Shown: positions 13,431-28,800 of the stretch, piece by piece
Layout: each line of letters opens with the position of its first letter
Numbering within the stretch: the first letter of the stretch is position 1
NCBI RefSeq assembly: GCF_034190915.1
Contig: NW_026947699.1
Coordinates: 186,001-250,000 of the forward strand
Direction: 5' to 3'
Length of the DNA: 64,000 nucleotides
Origin: Cavia porcellus
Lineage: Eukaryota; Chordata; Mammalia; Rodentia; Caviidae
Program-made: the position numbers and the translations under genes
The notes under the pieces: model-generated
What the model was told of the DNA's origin: nothing
What the model saw: only the letters and a program-made list of their open reading frames with translations
Database searches by the model: none

Positions 13431-14891
13431 CTACTAGTGAATGTAATGTAACACACACCCATACGATGCGCACCACCCCGTGATGTTTTTCTCACTGCTA
13501 CTAGTGAATGTAATGTAACACACACCCATACGATGCGCACCACCCCGTGATGTTTTTCTCACTCCTACTAGTGAATGTAATGTAACACACACCCATACGA
13601 TGCGCACCACCCCGTGATGTTTTTCTCACTGCTACTAGTGAATGTAGTGTAACACACACCCATACGATGCGCACCACCCCGTGATGTTTTTCTCACTCCT
13701 ACTCGTGAATGTAGTGTAACACACACCCATACGATGCGCACCACCCCGTGATGTTTTTCTCACTCCTACTAGTGAATGTAGTGTAACACACACCCATACG
13801 ATGCGCACCACCCCGTGATGTTTTTCTCACTCCTACTAGTGAATGTAGTGTAACACACACCCATACGATGCGCCCCACCCCGTGATGTTTTTCTCACTCC
13901 TACTAGTGAATGTAGTGTAACACACACCCATACGATGCGCACCACCCCGTGATGTTTTTCTCACTCCTACTAGTGAATGTAATGTAACACACACCCATAC
14001 AATGCGCACCACCCCGTGATGTTTTTCTCACTCCTACTAGTGAATCTAATGTAACACACACCCGTGCAGTGCGCACCACCCCGTGATGTTTTTCTCACTC
14101 CTACTAGTGAATGTAATGTAACACACACCCGTGCAGTGCGCACCACCCCGTGATGTTTTTCTCACTCCTACTAGTGAATGTAATGTAACACACACCCGTG
14201 CAGTGCGCACCACCCCGTGATGTTTTTCTCACTCCTACTAGTGAATGTAATGTAACACACACCCATACAGTGCGCACCACCCCGTGATGTTTTTCTCACT
14301 CCTACTAGTGAATGTAATGTAACACACACCCATACAGTGCGCACCACCCCGTGATCATTTTCTCACTCCTACTAGTGAATGTAATGTAACACACACCCAT
14401 ACAGTGCGCACCACCCCGTGATGCTTTTCTCACTCCTACTAGTGAATGTAATGTAACACACACCAATACAGTGCGCACCACCCCGTGATGCTTTTCTCAC
14501 TCCTACTAGTGAATGTAATGTAACACACACCCATACAGTGCGCACCACCCCGTGATGCTTTTCTCACTCCTACTAGTGAATCTAATGTAACACACACCCA
14601 TACAGTGCGCACCACACCGTGATGCTTTTCTCACTCCTACTAGTGAATCTAATGTAACACACACCCATACAGTGCGCACCACCCCGTGATGTTTTTCTCA
14701 CTCCTACTAGTGAATCTAATGTATCACACACCCATACAGTGCGCACCACCCCGTGATGTTTTTCTCACTCCTACTAGTGAATCTAATGTAACACACACCC
14801 ATACAGTGCGCACCACCCCGTGATGTTTTTCTCACTCCTAGTAGTGAATCTAATGTAACACACACCCATACAATGCGCACCACCCCGTGAT
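13431..14891. repeat. Intervening ACGAT-to-CAGT cycle between the two 69-70-monomer copies
   Basis: About 22 monomers separate the two long copies. They go from ACGAT/30G through ACGAT/46G with one CTCGTG monomer, ACAAT, three successive CCGTGCAGTG monomers (about 14062-14210), CAGT with GATGCTTTT, to a TAGTAG monomer just before the AATCAT at 14931. The order resembles 4.0-5.5 kb and 22.2-23.8 kb, so it is a short version of the same cycle lacking the CCCACTAG section. Private changes include GATCATTTT near 14355. Confidence 0.7.
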
Positions 14892-17800
14892 GTTTTTCTC
14901 ACTCCTACTAGTGAATCTAATGTAACACACAATCATACAATGCGCACCACCCCGTGATGTTTTTCTGACTGCTACTAGTGAATGTAATGTAACACACACC
15001 CATACGATGCGCACCACCCCGTGATGTTTTTCTCACTGCTACTAGTGAATGTAATGTAACACACACCCATACGATGCGCACTACCCCGTGATGTTTTTCT
15101 CACTCCTACTAGTGAATGTAATGTAACACACACCCATACGATGCGCACCACCCTGTGATGTTTTTCTCACTGCTACTAGTGAATGTAGTGTAACACACAC
15201 CAATACGATGCGCACCACCCCGTGATGTTTTTCTCACTCCTACTAGTGAATGTAGTGTAACACACACCCATACGATGCGCACCACCCCGTGATGTTTTTC
15301 TCACTCCTACTAGTGAATGTAGTGTAACACACACCCATACGATGCGCACCACCCCGTGATGTTTTTCTCACTCCTACTCGTGAATGTAGTGTAACACACA
15401 CCCATACGATGCGCACCACCCCGTGATGTTTTTCTCACTCCTACTAGTGAATGTAGTGTAACACACACCCATACGATGCGCACCACCCCGTGATGTTTTT
15501 CTCACTCCTACTAGTGAATGTATTGTAACACACACCCATACGATGCGCACCACCCCGTGATGTTTTTCTCACTCCTACTAGTGAATGTAGTGTAACACAC
15601 ACCCATACGATGCGCACCACCCCGTGATGTTTTTCTCACTCCCACTAGTGAATGTAATGTAACACACACCCATACAATGCGCACCACCCCGTGATGTTTT
15701 TCTCACTCCCACTAGTGAATGTAATGGAACACACACCCATACAATGCGCACCACCCCGTGATGTTTTTCTCACTCCCACTAGTGAATGTAATGTAACACA
15801 CACCCATACAATGCGCACCACCCCGTGATGTTTTTCTCACTCCCACTAGTGAATGTAATGTAATACACACCCATACAATGCGCACCACCCCGTGATGTTT
15901 TTCTCACTCCTACTTGTGAATGTAATGTAACACACACCCATACAATGCGCACCACCCCGTGATGTTTTTCTCACTCCTACTAGTGAATGTAATGTAACAC
16001 ACACCCATACAATGCGCACCACCCCGTGATGTTTTTCGCACTGCTACTAGTGAATGTAATGTAACACACACCCATACAATGCGCACCACACCGTGATGTT
16101 TTTCTCACTGCTACTAGTGAATCTAATGTAACACACACCCATACAATGCGCACCACCCCGTGATGTTTTTCTCACTCCTACTAGTGAATGTAATGTAACA
16201 CACACCCATACAATGCGCACCACCCCGTGATGTTTTTCTCACTCCTACTAGTGAATCTAATGTAACACACACCCATACAATGCGCACCACCCCGTGATGT
16301 TTTTCTCACTCCTACTAGTGAATGTAATGTAACACACACCCATACAATGCGCACCACCCCGTGATGTTTTTCTCACTCCTACTAGTGAATGTAATGTAAC
16401 ACACACCCATACAATGCGCACCACCCCGTGATGTTTTTCTCACTCCTACAAGTGAATCTAATGTAACACACACCCATACAATGCGCACCACCCCGTGATG
16501 TTTTTCTCACTCCTACTAGTGAATCTAATGTAACACACACCCATACAATGCGCACCACCCCGTGATGTTTTTCTCACACCCACCAGTGAATGTAATGTAA
16601 CACACAGCCATACAATGCGCACCACCCCGTGATGATTTTCTCACTCCCACCAGTGAATGTAATGTAACACACACCCATACAATGCGCACCACCCCGTGAT
16701 GTTTTTCTCACTCCCACTAGTGAATGTAATGTACCACACACCCATACAATGCGCACCACCCCGTGATGTTTTTCTCACTCCTAGTAGTGAATGTAATGTA
16801 CCACACACCCATACAATGCACACCACTCCGTGATGTTTTTCTCACTCGTACTAGTGAATGTAATGTACCACACACCCATACAATGCGCACCACCCGGTGA
16901 TGTTTTTCTCACTCCTACTAGTGAATGTAATGTAACACACACCCATACAATGCGCACCACCCCGTGATGTTTTTCTCACTCCTACTAGTGAATGTAATGT
17001 AACACACACCCATACAATGCGCACCACCCCGTGATGTTTTTCTCACTCCTACTAGTGAATGTAATGTAACACACACCCATACAATGCGCACCACCCCGTG
17101 ATGTTTTTCTCACTCCTACTAGTTAATCTAATGTAACACACACCCATACAATGCGCACCACCCCGTGATGTTTTTCTCACTCCTACTAGTGAATCTAATG
17201 TAACACACACCCATACAATGCGCACCACCCCGTGATGTTTTTCTCACTCCTACTAGTGAATCTAATGTAACACACACCCATACAATGCGCACCACCCCGT
17301 GATGTTTTTCTCACTCCTACTAGTGAATCTAATGTAACACACACCCATACAATGCGCACCACCGCATGATATTTTTCTCACTCCTACTAGTGAATGTAAT
17401 GTAACACACACCCGTACAATGCGCACCACGCTGTGATGTTTTTCTAACTCCTACTAGTGAATGTAATGTAACACACACCCGTACAGTGCGCACCACCCCG
17501 TGATGTTTTTCTCACTCCTACTAGTGAATGTAATGTAACACACACCCATACAGTGCGCACCACCCCGTGATGCTTTTCTCACTCCTACTAGTGAATCTAA
17601 TGTAACACACACCCATACAGTGCGCACCACCCCGTGATGTTTTTCTCACTCCTACTAGTGAATCTAATGTAACACACACCCATACAATGCGCACCACCCC
17701 GTGATGCTTTTCTCACTCCTACTAGTGAATCTAATGTAACACACACCCATACAGTGCGCACCACCCCGTGATGTTTTTCTCACTCCTACTAGTGATTCTA

Positions 17801-18050
17801 ATGTAACACACACCCATACAGTGCGCACCACCCCGTGATGTTTTTCTCACTCCTACTAGTGAATCTAATGTAACACACACCCATACAGTGCGCACCACCC
17901 CGTGATGTTTTTCTCACTCCTACTAGTGAATCTAATGTAACACACACCCATACAGTGCGCACCACCCCGTGATGTTTTTCTCACTCCTAGTAGTGAATCT
18001 AATGTAACACACACCCATACAATGCGCACCACCCCGTGATGTTTTTCTCA
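14892..18050. repeat. Higher-order block, second copy of the 69-70-monomer spaced repeat
   Basis: The markers of the 10.2-13.4 kb block recur here in the same order: AATCAT 14931, CCACCAG cluster from 16574, AGTTAATC 17121, GCATGATAT 17361, TAGTAG 17986. Changes relative to the first copy include ATGGAACAC near 15725, CTACAAGTG near 16446 and an ACAATGCACACC monomer near 16815. One CAGT monomer is missing near the end, which gives 69 instead of 70. Confidence 0.8.
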
Positions 18051-20520
18051 CTCCTACTAGTGAATCTAATGTAACACACAATCATACAATGCGCACCACC
18101 CCGTGATGTTTTTCTCACTGCTACTAGTGAATGTAATGTAACACACACCCATACGATGCGCACCACCCCGTGATGTTTTTCTCACTGCTACTAGTGAATG
18201 TAATGTAACACACACCCATACGATGCGCACCACCCCGTGATGTTTTTCTCACTCCTACTAGTGAATGTAATGTAACACACACCCATACGATGCGCACCAC
18301 CCCGTGATGTTTTTCTCACTGCTACTAGTGAATGTAGTGTAACACACACCCATACGATGCGCACCACCCCGTGATGTTTTTCTCACTGCTACTAGTGAAT
18401 GTAGTGTAACACACACCCATACGATGCGCACCACCCCGTGATGTTTTTCTCACTCCTACTAGTGAATGTAGTGTAACACACACCCATACAATGCGCACCA
18501 CCCCGTGATGTTTTTCTCACTCCTACTAGTGAATGTAATGTAACACACACCCATACAATGCGCACCACCCTGTGATGTTTTTCTCACTCCTACTAGTGAA
18601 TGTAATGTAACACACACCCATACAATGCGCACCCCCCCGTGATGTTTTTCTCACTCCTACTAGTGAATGTAATGTAACACACACCCATACAATGCGCACC
18701 ACCCCGTGATGTTTTTCTCACTCCTACTAGTGAATCTAATGTAACACACACCCATACAATGCGCACCACCCCGTGATGTTTTTCTCACTCCTACTAGTGA
18801 ATCTAATGTAACACACACCCATACAATGCGCACCACCCCGTGATGTTTTTCTCACACCCACCAGTGAATGTAATGTAACACACAGCCATACAATGCGCAC
18901 CACCCCGTGATGATTTTCTCACTCCCACCAGTGAATGTAATGTAACACACACCCATACAATGCGCACCACCCCGTGATGTTTTTCTCACTCCCACTAGTG
19001 AATGTAATGTACCACACACCCATACAATGCGCACCACCCCGTGATGTTTTTCTCACTCCTAGTAGTGAATGTAATGTACCACACACCCATACAATGCGCA
19101 CCACTCCGTGATGTTTTTCTCACTTGTACTAGTGAATGTAATGTACCACACACCCATACAATGCGCACCACCCGGTGATGTTTTTCTCACTCCTACTAGT
19201 GAATGTAATGTAACACACACCCATACAATGCGCACCACCCCGTGATGTTTTTCTCACTCCTACTAGTGAATGTAATGTAACACACACCCATACAATGCGC
19301 ACCACCCCGTGATGTTTTTCTCACTCCTACTAGTGAATGTAATGTAACACACACCCATACAATGCGCACCACCCCGTGATGTTTTTCTCACTCCTACTAG
19401 TGAATGTAATGTAACACACACCCATACAATGCGCACCACCCCGTGATGTTTTTCTCACTCCTACTAGTCAATCTAATGTAACACACACCCATACAATGCG
19501 CACCACCCCGTGATGTTTTTCTCACTCCTACTAGTGAATCTAATGTAACACACACCCATACAATGCGCACCACCCCGTGATGTTTTTCTCACTCCTACTA
19601 GTGAATCTAATGTAACACACACCCATACAATGCGCACCACCCCGTGATGTTTTTCTCACTCCTACTAGTGAATCTAATGTAACACACACCCATACAATGC
19701 GCACCACCGCATGATATTTTTCTCACTCCTACTAGTGAATGTAATGTAACACACACCCGTACAATGCGCACCACGCTGTGATGTTTTTCTCACTCCTACT
19801 AGTGAATGTAATGTAACACACACCCGTACAGTGCGCACCACCCCGTGATGTTTTTCTCACTCCTACTAGTGAATGTAATGTAACACACACCCATACAGTG
19901 CGCACCACCCCGTGATGTTTTTCTCACTCCTACTAGTGAATGTAATGTAACACACACCCATACAGTGCGCACCACCCCGTGATGCTTTTCTCACTCCTAC
20001 TAGTAAATCTAATGTAACACACACCCATACAGTGCGCACCACCCCGTGATGCTTTTTTCACTCCTACTAGTGAATCTAATGTAACACACACCCATACAGT
20101 GCGCACCACCCCGTGATGCTTTTCTCACTCCTACTAGTGAATCTAATGTAACACACACCCATACAGTGCGCACCACCCCGTGATGTTTTTCTCACTCCTA
20201 CTAGTGATTCTAATGTAACACACACCCATACAGTGCGCACCACCCCGTGATGTTTTTCTCACTCCTACTAGTGAATCTAATGTAACACACACCCATACAG
20301 TGCGCACCACCCCGTGATGTTTTTCTCACTCCTACTAGTGAATCTAATGTAACACACACCCATACAGTGCGCACCACCCCGTGATGTTTTTCTCACTCCT
20401 AGTAGTGAATCTAATGTAACACACACCCATACAATGCGCACCACCCCGTGATGTTTTTCTCACTCCTACTAGTGAATCTAATGTAACACACAATCATACA
20501 ATGCGCACCACCCCGTGATG
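16550..20520. repeat. 34-36-monomer higher-order duplication
   Basis: The 16.55-18.1 kb part is repeated at 18.8-20.5 kb. The CCACCAG clusters at 16574 and 18852 are 34 monomers apart, the GCATGATAT monomers (17361 and 19706) are 35 apart, and the TAGTAG (17986 and 20398) and AATCAT (18080 and 20492) monomers are 36 apart. The step from 34 to 36 means two single monomers were gained after or during the duplication. The second copy has AGTCAATC where the first has AGTTAATC. Confidence 0.78.
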
Positions 20521-21919
20521 TTTTTCTCACTGCTACTAGTGAATGTAATGTAACACACTCCCATACGATGCGCACCACCCCGTGATGTTTTTCTCACTGC
20601 TACTAGTGAATGTAATGTAACACACACCCATACGATGCGCACCACCCCGTGATGTTTTTCTCACTCCTACTAGTGAATGTAATGTAACACACACCCATAC
20701 GATGCGCACCACCCCGTGATGTTTTTCTCACTGCTACTAGTGAATGTAGTGTAACACACACCCATACGATGCGCACCACCCCGTGATGTTTTTCTCACTC
20801 CTACTAGTGAATGTAGTGTAACACACACCCATACGATGCGCACCACCCCGTGATGTTTTTCTCACTCCTACTAGTGAATGTATTGTAACACACACCCATA
20901 CGATGCGCACCACCCCGTGATGTTTTTCTCACTCCTACTAGTGAATGTAGTGTAACACACACCCATACGATGCGCACCACCCCGTGATGTTTTTCTCACT
21001 CCCACTAGTGAATGTAATGTAACACACACCCATACAATGCGCACCACCCCGTGATGTTTTTCTCACTCCCACTAGTGAATGTAATGGAACACACACCCAT
21101 ACAATGCGCACCACCCCGTGATGTTTTTCTCACTCCCACTAGTGAATGTAATGTAACACACACCCATAAAATGCGCACCACCCCGTGATGTTTTTCTCAC
21201 TCCCACTAGTGAATGTAATGTAATACACACCCATACAATGCGCACCACCCCGTGATGTTTTTCTCACTCCTACTTGTGAATGTAATGTAACACACACCCA
21301 TACAATGCGCACCACCCCGTGATGTTTTTCTCACTCCTACTAGTGAATGTAATGTAACACACACCCATACAATGCGCACCACCCCGTGATGTTTTTCGCA
21401 CTGCTACTAGTGAATGTAATGTAACACACACCCATACAATGCGCACCACACCGTGATGTTTTTCTCACTGCTACTAGTGAATCTAATGTAACACACACCC
21501 ATACAATGCGCACCACCCCGTGATGTTTTTCTCACTCCTACTAGTGAATGTAATGTAACACACACCCATACAATGCGCACCACCCCGTGATGTTTTTCTC
21601 ACTCCTACTAGTGAATGTAATGTAACGCACACCCATACAATGCGCACCACCCCGTGATGTTTTTCTCACTCCTACTAGTGAATGTAATGTAACACACACC
21701 CATACAATGCGCACCACCCCGTGATGTTTTTCTCACTCCTACTAGTGAATGTAATGTAACACACACCCATACAATGCGCACCACCCCGTGATGTTTTTCT
21801 CACTCCTACTAGTGAATCTAATGTAACACACACCCATACAATGCGCACCACCCCGTGATGTTTTTCTCACTCCTACTAGTGAATCTAATGTAACACACAC
21901 CCATACAATGCGCACCACC

Positions 21920-24900
21920 CCGTGATGTTTTTCTCACACCCACCAGTGAATGTAATGTAACACACAGCCATACAATGCGCACCACCCCGTGATGATTTTC
22001 TCACTCCCACCAGTGAATGTAATGTAACACACACCCATACAGTGCGCACCACCCCGTGATGTTTTTCTCACTCCTAGTAGTGAATCTAATGTAACACACA
22101 CCCATACAATGCGCACCACCCCGTGATGTTTTTCTCACTCCTACTAGTGAATCTAATGTAACACACAATCATACAATGCGCACCACCCCGTGATGTTTTT
22201 CTCACTGCTACTAGTGAATGTAATGTAACACACACCCATACGATGCGCACCACCCCGTGATGTTTTTCTCACTGCTACTAGTGAATGTAATGTAACACAC
22301 ACCCATACGATGCGCACCACCCCGTGATGTTTTTCTCACTCCTACTAGTGAATGTAATGTAACACACACCCATACGATGCGCACCACCCCGTGATGTTTT
22401 TCTCACTGCTACTAGTGAATGTAGTGTAACACACACCCTTACGATGCGCACCACCCCGTGATGTTTTTCTCACTCCTACTCGTGAATGTAGTGTAACACA
22501 CACCCATACGATGCGCACCACCCCGTGATGTTTTTCTCACTCCTACTAGTGAATGTAGTGTAACACACACCCATACGATGCGCACCACCCCGTGATGTTT
22601 TTCTCACTCCTACTAGTGAATGTAGTGTAACACACACCCATACGATGCGCACCACCCCGTGATGTTTTTCTCACTCCTACTAGTGAATGTAGTGTAACAC
22701 ACACCCATACGATGCGCACCACCCCGTGATGTTTTTCTCACTCCTACTAGTGAATGTAATGTAACACACACCCATACAATGCGCACCACCCCGTGATGTT
22801 TTTCTCACTCCTACTAGTGAATCTAATGTAACACACACCCATACAATGCGCACCACCCCGTGATGTTTTTCTCACTCCTACTAGTGAATCTAATGTAACA
22901 CACACCCATACAATGCGCACCACCCCGTGATGTTTTTCTCACTCCTACTAGTGAATGTAATGTAACACACACCCGTACAATGCGCACCACCCCGTGATGT
23001 TTTTCTCACTCCTACTAGTGAATGTAATGTAACACACACCCGTACAATGCGCACCACCCCGTGATGTTTTTCTCACTCCTACTAGTGTATGTAATGTAAC
23101 ACACACCCGTACAATGCGCACCACCCCGTGATGTTTTTCTCACTCCTACTAGTGAATGTAATGTAACACACACCCGTGCAGTGCGCACCACCCCGTGATG
23201 TTTTTCTCACTCCTACTAGTGAATGTAATGTAACACACACCCATACAGTGCGCACCACCCCGTGATGTTTTTCTCACTCCTACTAGTGAATGTAATGTAA
23301 CACACACCCATACAGTGCGCACCACCCCGTGATGCTTTTCTCACTCCTACTAGTGAATGTAATGTAACACACACCCATACAGTGCGCACCACCCCGTGAT
23401 GCTTTTCTCACTCCTACTAGTGAATGTAATGTAACACACACCCATACAGTGCGCACCACCCCGTGATGCTTTTCTCACTCCTACTAGTGAATCTAATGTA
23501 ACACACACCCATACAGTGCGCACCACCCCGTGATGCTTTTCTCACTCCTACTAGTGAATCTAATGTAACACACACCCATACAGTGCGCACCACCCCGTGA
23601 TGTTTTTCTCACTCCTACTAGTGAATCTAATGTAACACACACCCATACAGTGCGCACCACCCCGTGATGTTTTTCTCACTCCTACTAGTGAATCTAATGT
23701 AACACACACCCATACAGTGCGCACCACCCCGTGATGTTTTTCTCACTCCTAGTAGTGAATCTAATGTAACACACACCCATACAATGCGCACCACCCCGTG
23801 ATGTTTTTCTCACTCCTACTAGTGAATCTAATGTAACACACAATCATACAATGCGCACCACCCCGTGATGTTTTTCTGACTGCTACTAGTGAATGTAATG
23901 TAACACACACCCATACAATGCGCACCACCCCGTGATGTTTTTCTCACTGCTACTAGTGAATGTAATGTAACACACACCCATACGATGCGCACCACCCCGT
24001 GATGTTTTTCTCACTCCTACTAGTGAATGTAATGTAACACACACCCATACGATGCGCACCACCCTGTGATGTTTTTCTCACTGCTACTAGTGAATGTAGT
24101 GTAACACACACCAATACGATGCGCACCACCCCGTGATGTTTTTCTCACTCCTACTAGTGAATGTAGTGTAACACACACCCATACGATGCGCACCACCCCG
24201 TGATGTTTTTCTCACTCCTACTAGTGAATGTAGTGTAACACACACCCATACGATGCGCACCACCCCGTGATGTTTTTCTCACTCCTACTCGTGAATGTAG
24301 TGTAACACACACCCATACGATGCGCACCACCCCGTGATGTTTTTCTCACTCCTACTAGTGAATGTAGTGTAACACACACCCATACGATGCGCACCACCCC
24401 GTGATGTTTTTCTCACTCCTACTAGTGAATGTATTGTAACACACACCCATACGATGCGCACCACCCCGTGATGTTTTTCTCACTCCTACTAGTGAATGTA
24501 GTGTAACACACACCCATACGATGCGCACCACCCCGTGATGTTTTTCTCACTCCTACTAGTGAATGTAATGTAACACACACCCATACAATGCGCACCACCC
24601 CGTGATGTTTTTCTCACTCCCACTAGTGAATGTAATGGAACACACACCCATACAATGCGCACCACCCCGTGATGTTTTTCTCACTCCCACTAGTGAATGT
24701 AATGTAACACACACCCATACAATGCGCACCACCCCGTGATGTTTTTCTCACTCCCACTAGTGAATGTAATGTAATACACACCCATACAATGCGCACCACC
24801 CCGTGATGTTTTTCTCACTCCTACTTGTGAATGTAATGTAACACACACCCATACAATGCGCACCACCCCGTGATGTTTTTCTCACTCCTACTAGTGAATG

Positions 24901-25805
24901 TAATGTAACACACACCCATACAATGCGCACCACCCCGTGATGTTTTTCGCACTGCTACTAGTGAATGTAATGTAACACACACCCATACAATGCGCACCAC
25001 CCCGTGATGTTTTTCTCACTGCTACTAGTGAATCTAATGTAACACACACCCATACAATGCGCACCACCCCGTGATGTTTTTCTCACTCCTACTAGTGAAT
25101 GTAATGTAACACACACCCATACAATGCGCACCACCCCGTGATGTTTTTCTCACTCCTACTAGTGAATGTAATGTAACACACACCCATACAATGCGCACCA
25201 CCCCGTGATGTTTTTCTCACTCCTACTAGTGAATGTAATGTAACACACACCCATACAATGCGCACCACCCCGTGATGTTTTTCTCACTCCTACTAGTGAA
25301 TGTAATGTAACACACACCCATACAATGCGCACCACCCCGTGATGTTTTTCTCACTCCTACTAGTGAATCTAATGTAACACACACCCATACAATGCGCACC
25401 ACCCCGTGATGTTTTTCTCACTCCTACTAGTGAATGTAATGTAACACACACCCATAAAATGCGCACCACCCCGTGATGTTTTTCTCACACCCACCAGTGA
25501 ATGTAATGTAACACACAGCCATACAATGCGCACCACCCCGTGATGATTTTCTCACTCCCACCAGTGAATGTAATGTAACACACACCCATACAATGCGCAC
25601 CACCCCGTGATGTTTTTCTCACTCCCACTAGTGAATGTAATGTACCACACACCCATACAATGCGCACCACCCCGTGATGTTTTTCTCACTCCTAGTAGTG
25701 AATGTAATGTACCACACACCCATACAATGCGCACCACTCCGTGATGTTTTTCTCACTCCCACCAGTGAATGTAATGTAACACACACCCATACAGTGCGCA
25801 CCACC
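21920..25805. repeat. Higher-order repeat, first copy of a 58-59-monomer unit
   Basis: The copy begins at a truncated CCACCAG cluster (21934-22119) that joins abruptly to a CAGT then TAGTAG monomer. It passes AATCAT at 22167 and 23842 and ends with a full CCACCAG cluster from 25485. All of these recur in the next 3.9 kb: cluster plus junction at 25820 (58 monomers), AATCAT at 26053 (58) and 27795 (59), full cluster at 29438 (59). The shared junction shows it existed before the block was duplicated. Confidence 0.82.
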
Positions 25806-28800
25806 CCGTGATGTTTTTCTCACACCCACCAGTGAATGTAATGTAACACACAGCCATACAATGCGCACCACCCCGTGATGATTTTCTCACTCCCACCAGT
25901 GAATGTAATGTAACACACACCCATACAGTGCGCACCACCCCGTGATGTTTTTCTCACTCCTAGTAGTGAATCTAATGTAACACACACCCATACAATGCGC
26001 ACCACCCCGTGATGTTTTTCTCACTCCTACTAGTGAATCTAATGTAACACACAATCATACAATGCGCACCACCCCGTGATGTTTTTCTCACTGCTACTAG
26101 TGAATGTAATGTAACACACACCCATACGATGCGCACCACCCCGTGATGTTTTTCTCACTGCTACTAGTGAATGTAATGTAACACACACCCATACGATGCG
26201 CACCACCCCGTGATGTTTTTCTCACTCCTACTAGTGAATGTAATGTAACACACACCCATACGATGCGCACCACCCCGTGATGTTTTTCTCACTGCTACTA
26301 GTGAATGTAGTGTAACACACACCCATACGATGCGCACCACCCCGTGATGTTTTTCTCACTCCTACTCGTGAATGTAGTGTAACACACACCCATACGATGC
26401 GCACCACCCCGTGATGTTTTTCTCACTCCTACTAGTGAATGTAGTGTAACACACACCCATACGCTGCGCACCACCCCGTGATGTTTTTCTCACTCCTACT
26501 AGTGAATGTAGTGTAACACACACCCATACGCTGCGCACCACCCCGTGATGTTTTTCTCACTCCTACTAGTGAATGTAGTGTAACACACACCCATACGATG
26601 CGCACCACCCCGTGATGTTTTTCTCACTCCTACTAGTGAATGTAATGTAACACACACCCATACAATGCGCACCACCCCGTGATGTTTTTCTCACTCCTAC
26701 TAGTGAATCTAATGTAACACACACCCATACAATGCGCACCACCCCGTGATGTTTTTCTCACTCCTACTAGTGAATCTAATGTAACACACACCCGTACAAT
26801 GCGCACCACCCCGTGATGTTTTTCTCACTCCTACTAGTGAATCTAATGTAACACACACCCGTACAATGCGCACCACCCCGTGATGTTTTTCTCACTCCTA
26901 CTAGTGAATGTAATGTAACACACACCCGTACAATGCGCACCACCCCGTGATGTTTTTCTCACTCCTACTAGTGAATGTAATGTAACACACACCCGTACAA
27001 TGCGCACCACCCCGTGATATTTTTCTCACTCCTACTAGTGTATGTAATGTAACACACACCCGTGCAGTGCGCACCACCCCGTGATGTTTTTCTCACTCCT
27101 ACTAGTGAATGTAATGTAACACACACCCGTGCAGTGCGCACCACCCCGTGATGTTTTTCTCACTCCTACTAGTGAATGTAATGTAACACACACCCATACA
27201 GTGCGCACCACCCCGTGATGCTTTTCTCACTCCTACTAGTGAATGTAATGTAACACACACCCATACAGTGCGCACCACCCCGTGATGCTTTTCTCACTCC
27301 TACTAGTGAATGTAATGTAACACACACCCATACAGTGCGCACCACCCCGTGATGCTTTTCTCACTCCTACTAGTGAATGTAATGTAACACACACCCATAC
27401 AGTGCGCACCACCCCGTGATGCTTTTCTCACTCCTACTAGTGAATCTAATGTAACACACACCCATACAGTGCGCACCACCCCGTGATGCTTTTCTCACTC
27501 CTACTAGTGAATCTAATGTAACACACACCCATACAGTGCGCACCACCCCGTGATGTTTTTCTCACTCCTACTAGTGAATCTAATGTAACACACACCCATA
27601 CAGTGCGCACCACCCCGTGATGTTTTTCTCACTCCTACTAGTGAATCTAATGTAACACACACCCATACAGTGCGCACCACCCCGTGATGTTTTTCTCACT
27701 CCTAGTAGTGAATCTAATGTAACACACACCCATACAATGCTCACCACCCCGTGATGTTTTTCTCACTCCTACTAGTGAATCTAATGTAACACACAATCAT
27801 ACAATGCGCACCACCCCGTGATGTTTTTCTGACTGCTACTAGTGAATGTAATGTAACACACACCCATACGATGCGCACCACCCCGTGATGTTTTTCTCAC
27901 TGCTACTAGTGAATGTAATGTAACACACACCCATACGATGCGCACCACCCCGTGATGTTTTTCTCACTCCTACTAGTGAATGTAGTGTAACACACACCCA
28001 TACGATGCGCACCACCCTGTGATGTTTTTCTCACTGCTACTAGTGAATGTAGTGTAACACACACCCATACGATGCGCACCACCCCGTGATGTTTTTCTCA
28101 CTCCTACTAGTGAATGTAGTGTAACACACACCCATACGATGCGCACCACCCCGTGATGTTTTTCTCACTCCTACTAGTGAATGTAGTGTAACACACACCC
28201 ATACGATGCGCACCACCCCGTGATGTTTTTCTCACTCCTACTCGTGAATGTAGTGTAACACACACCCATACGATGCGCACCACCCCGTGATGTTTTTCTC
28301 ACTCCTACTAGTGAATGTAGTGTAACACACACCCATACGATGCGCACCACCCCGTGATGTTTTTCTCACTCCTACTAGTGAATGTAGTGTAACACACACC
28401 CATACGATGCGCACCACCCCGTGATGTTTTTCTCACTCCTACTAGTGAATGTAATGTAACACACACCCATACAATGCGCACCACCCCGTGATGTTTTTCT
28501 CACTCCCACTAGTGAATGTAATGGAACACACACCCATACAATGCGCACCACCCCGTGATGTTTTTCTCACTCCCACTAGTGAATGTAATGGAACACACAC
28601 CCATACAATGCGCACCACCCCGTGATGTTTTTCTCACTCCCACTAGTGAATGTAATGTAACACACACCCATACAATGCGCACCACCCCGTGATGTTTTTC
28701 TCACTCCCACTTGTGAATGTAATGTAATACACACCCATACAATGCGCACCACCCCGTGATGTTTTTCTCACTCCTACTTGTGAATGTAATGTAACACACA

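Noticed and set aside
20492..23842. A 25-monomer tandem HOR, from two equal AATCAT spacings of 1675 bp
   Set aside because: The monomer order inside differs. The first interval holds CCCACTAG and CCACCAG types, the second holds CCGTAC and CAGT types. The equal spacing is coincidence.
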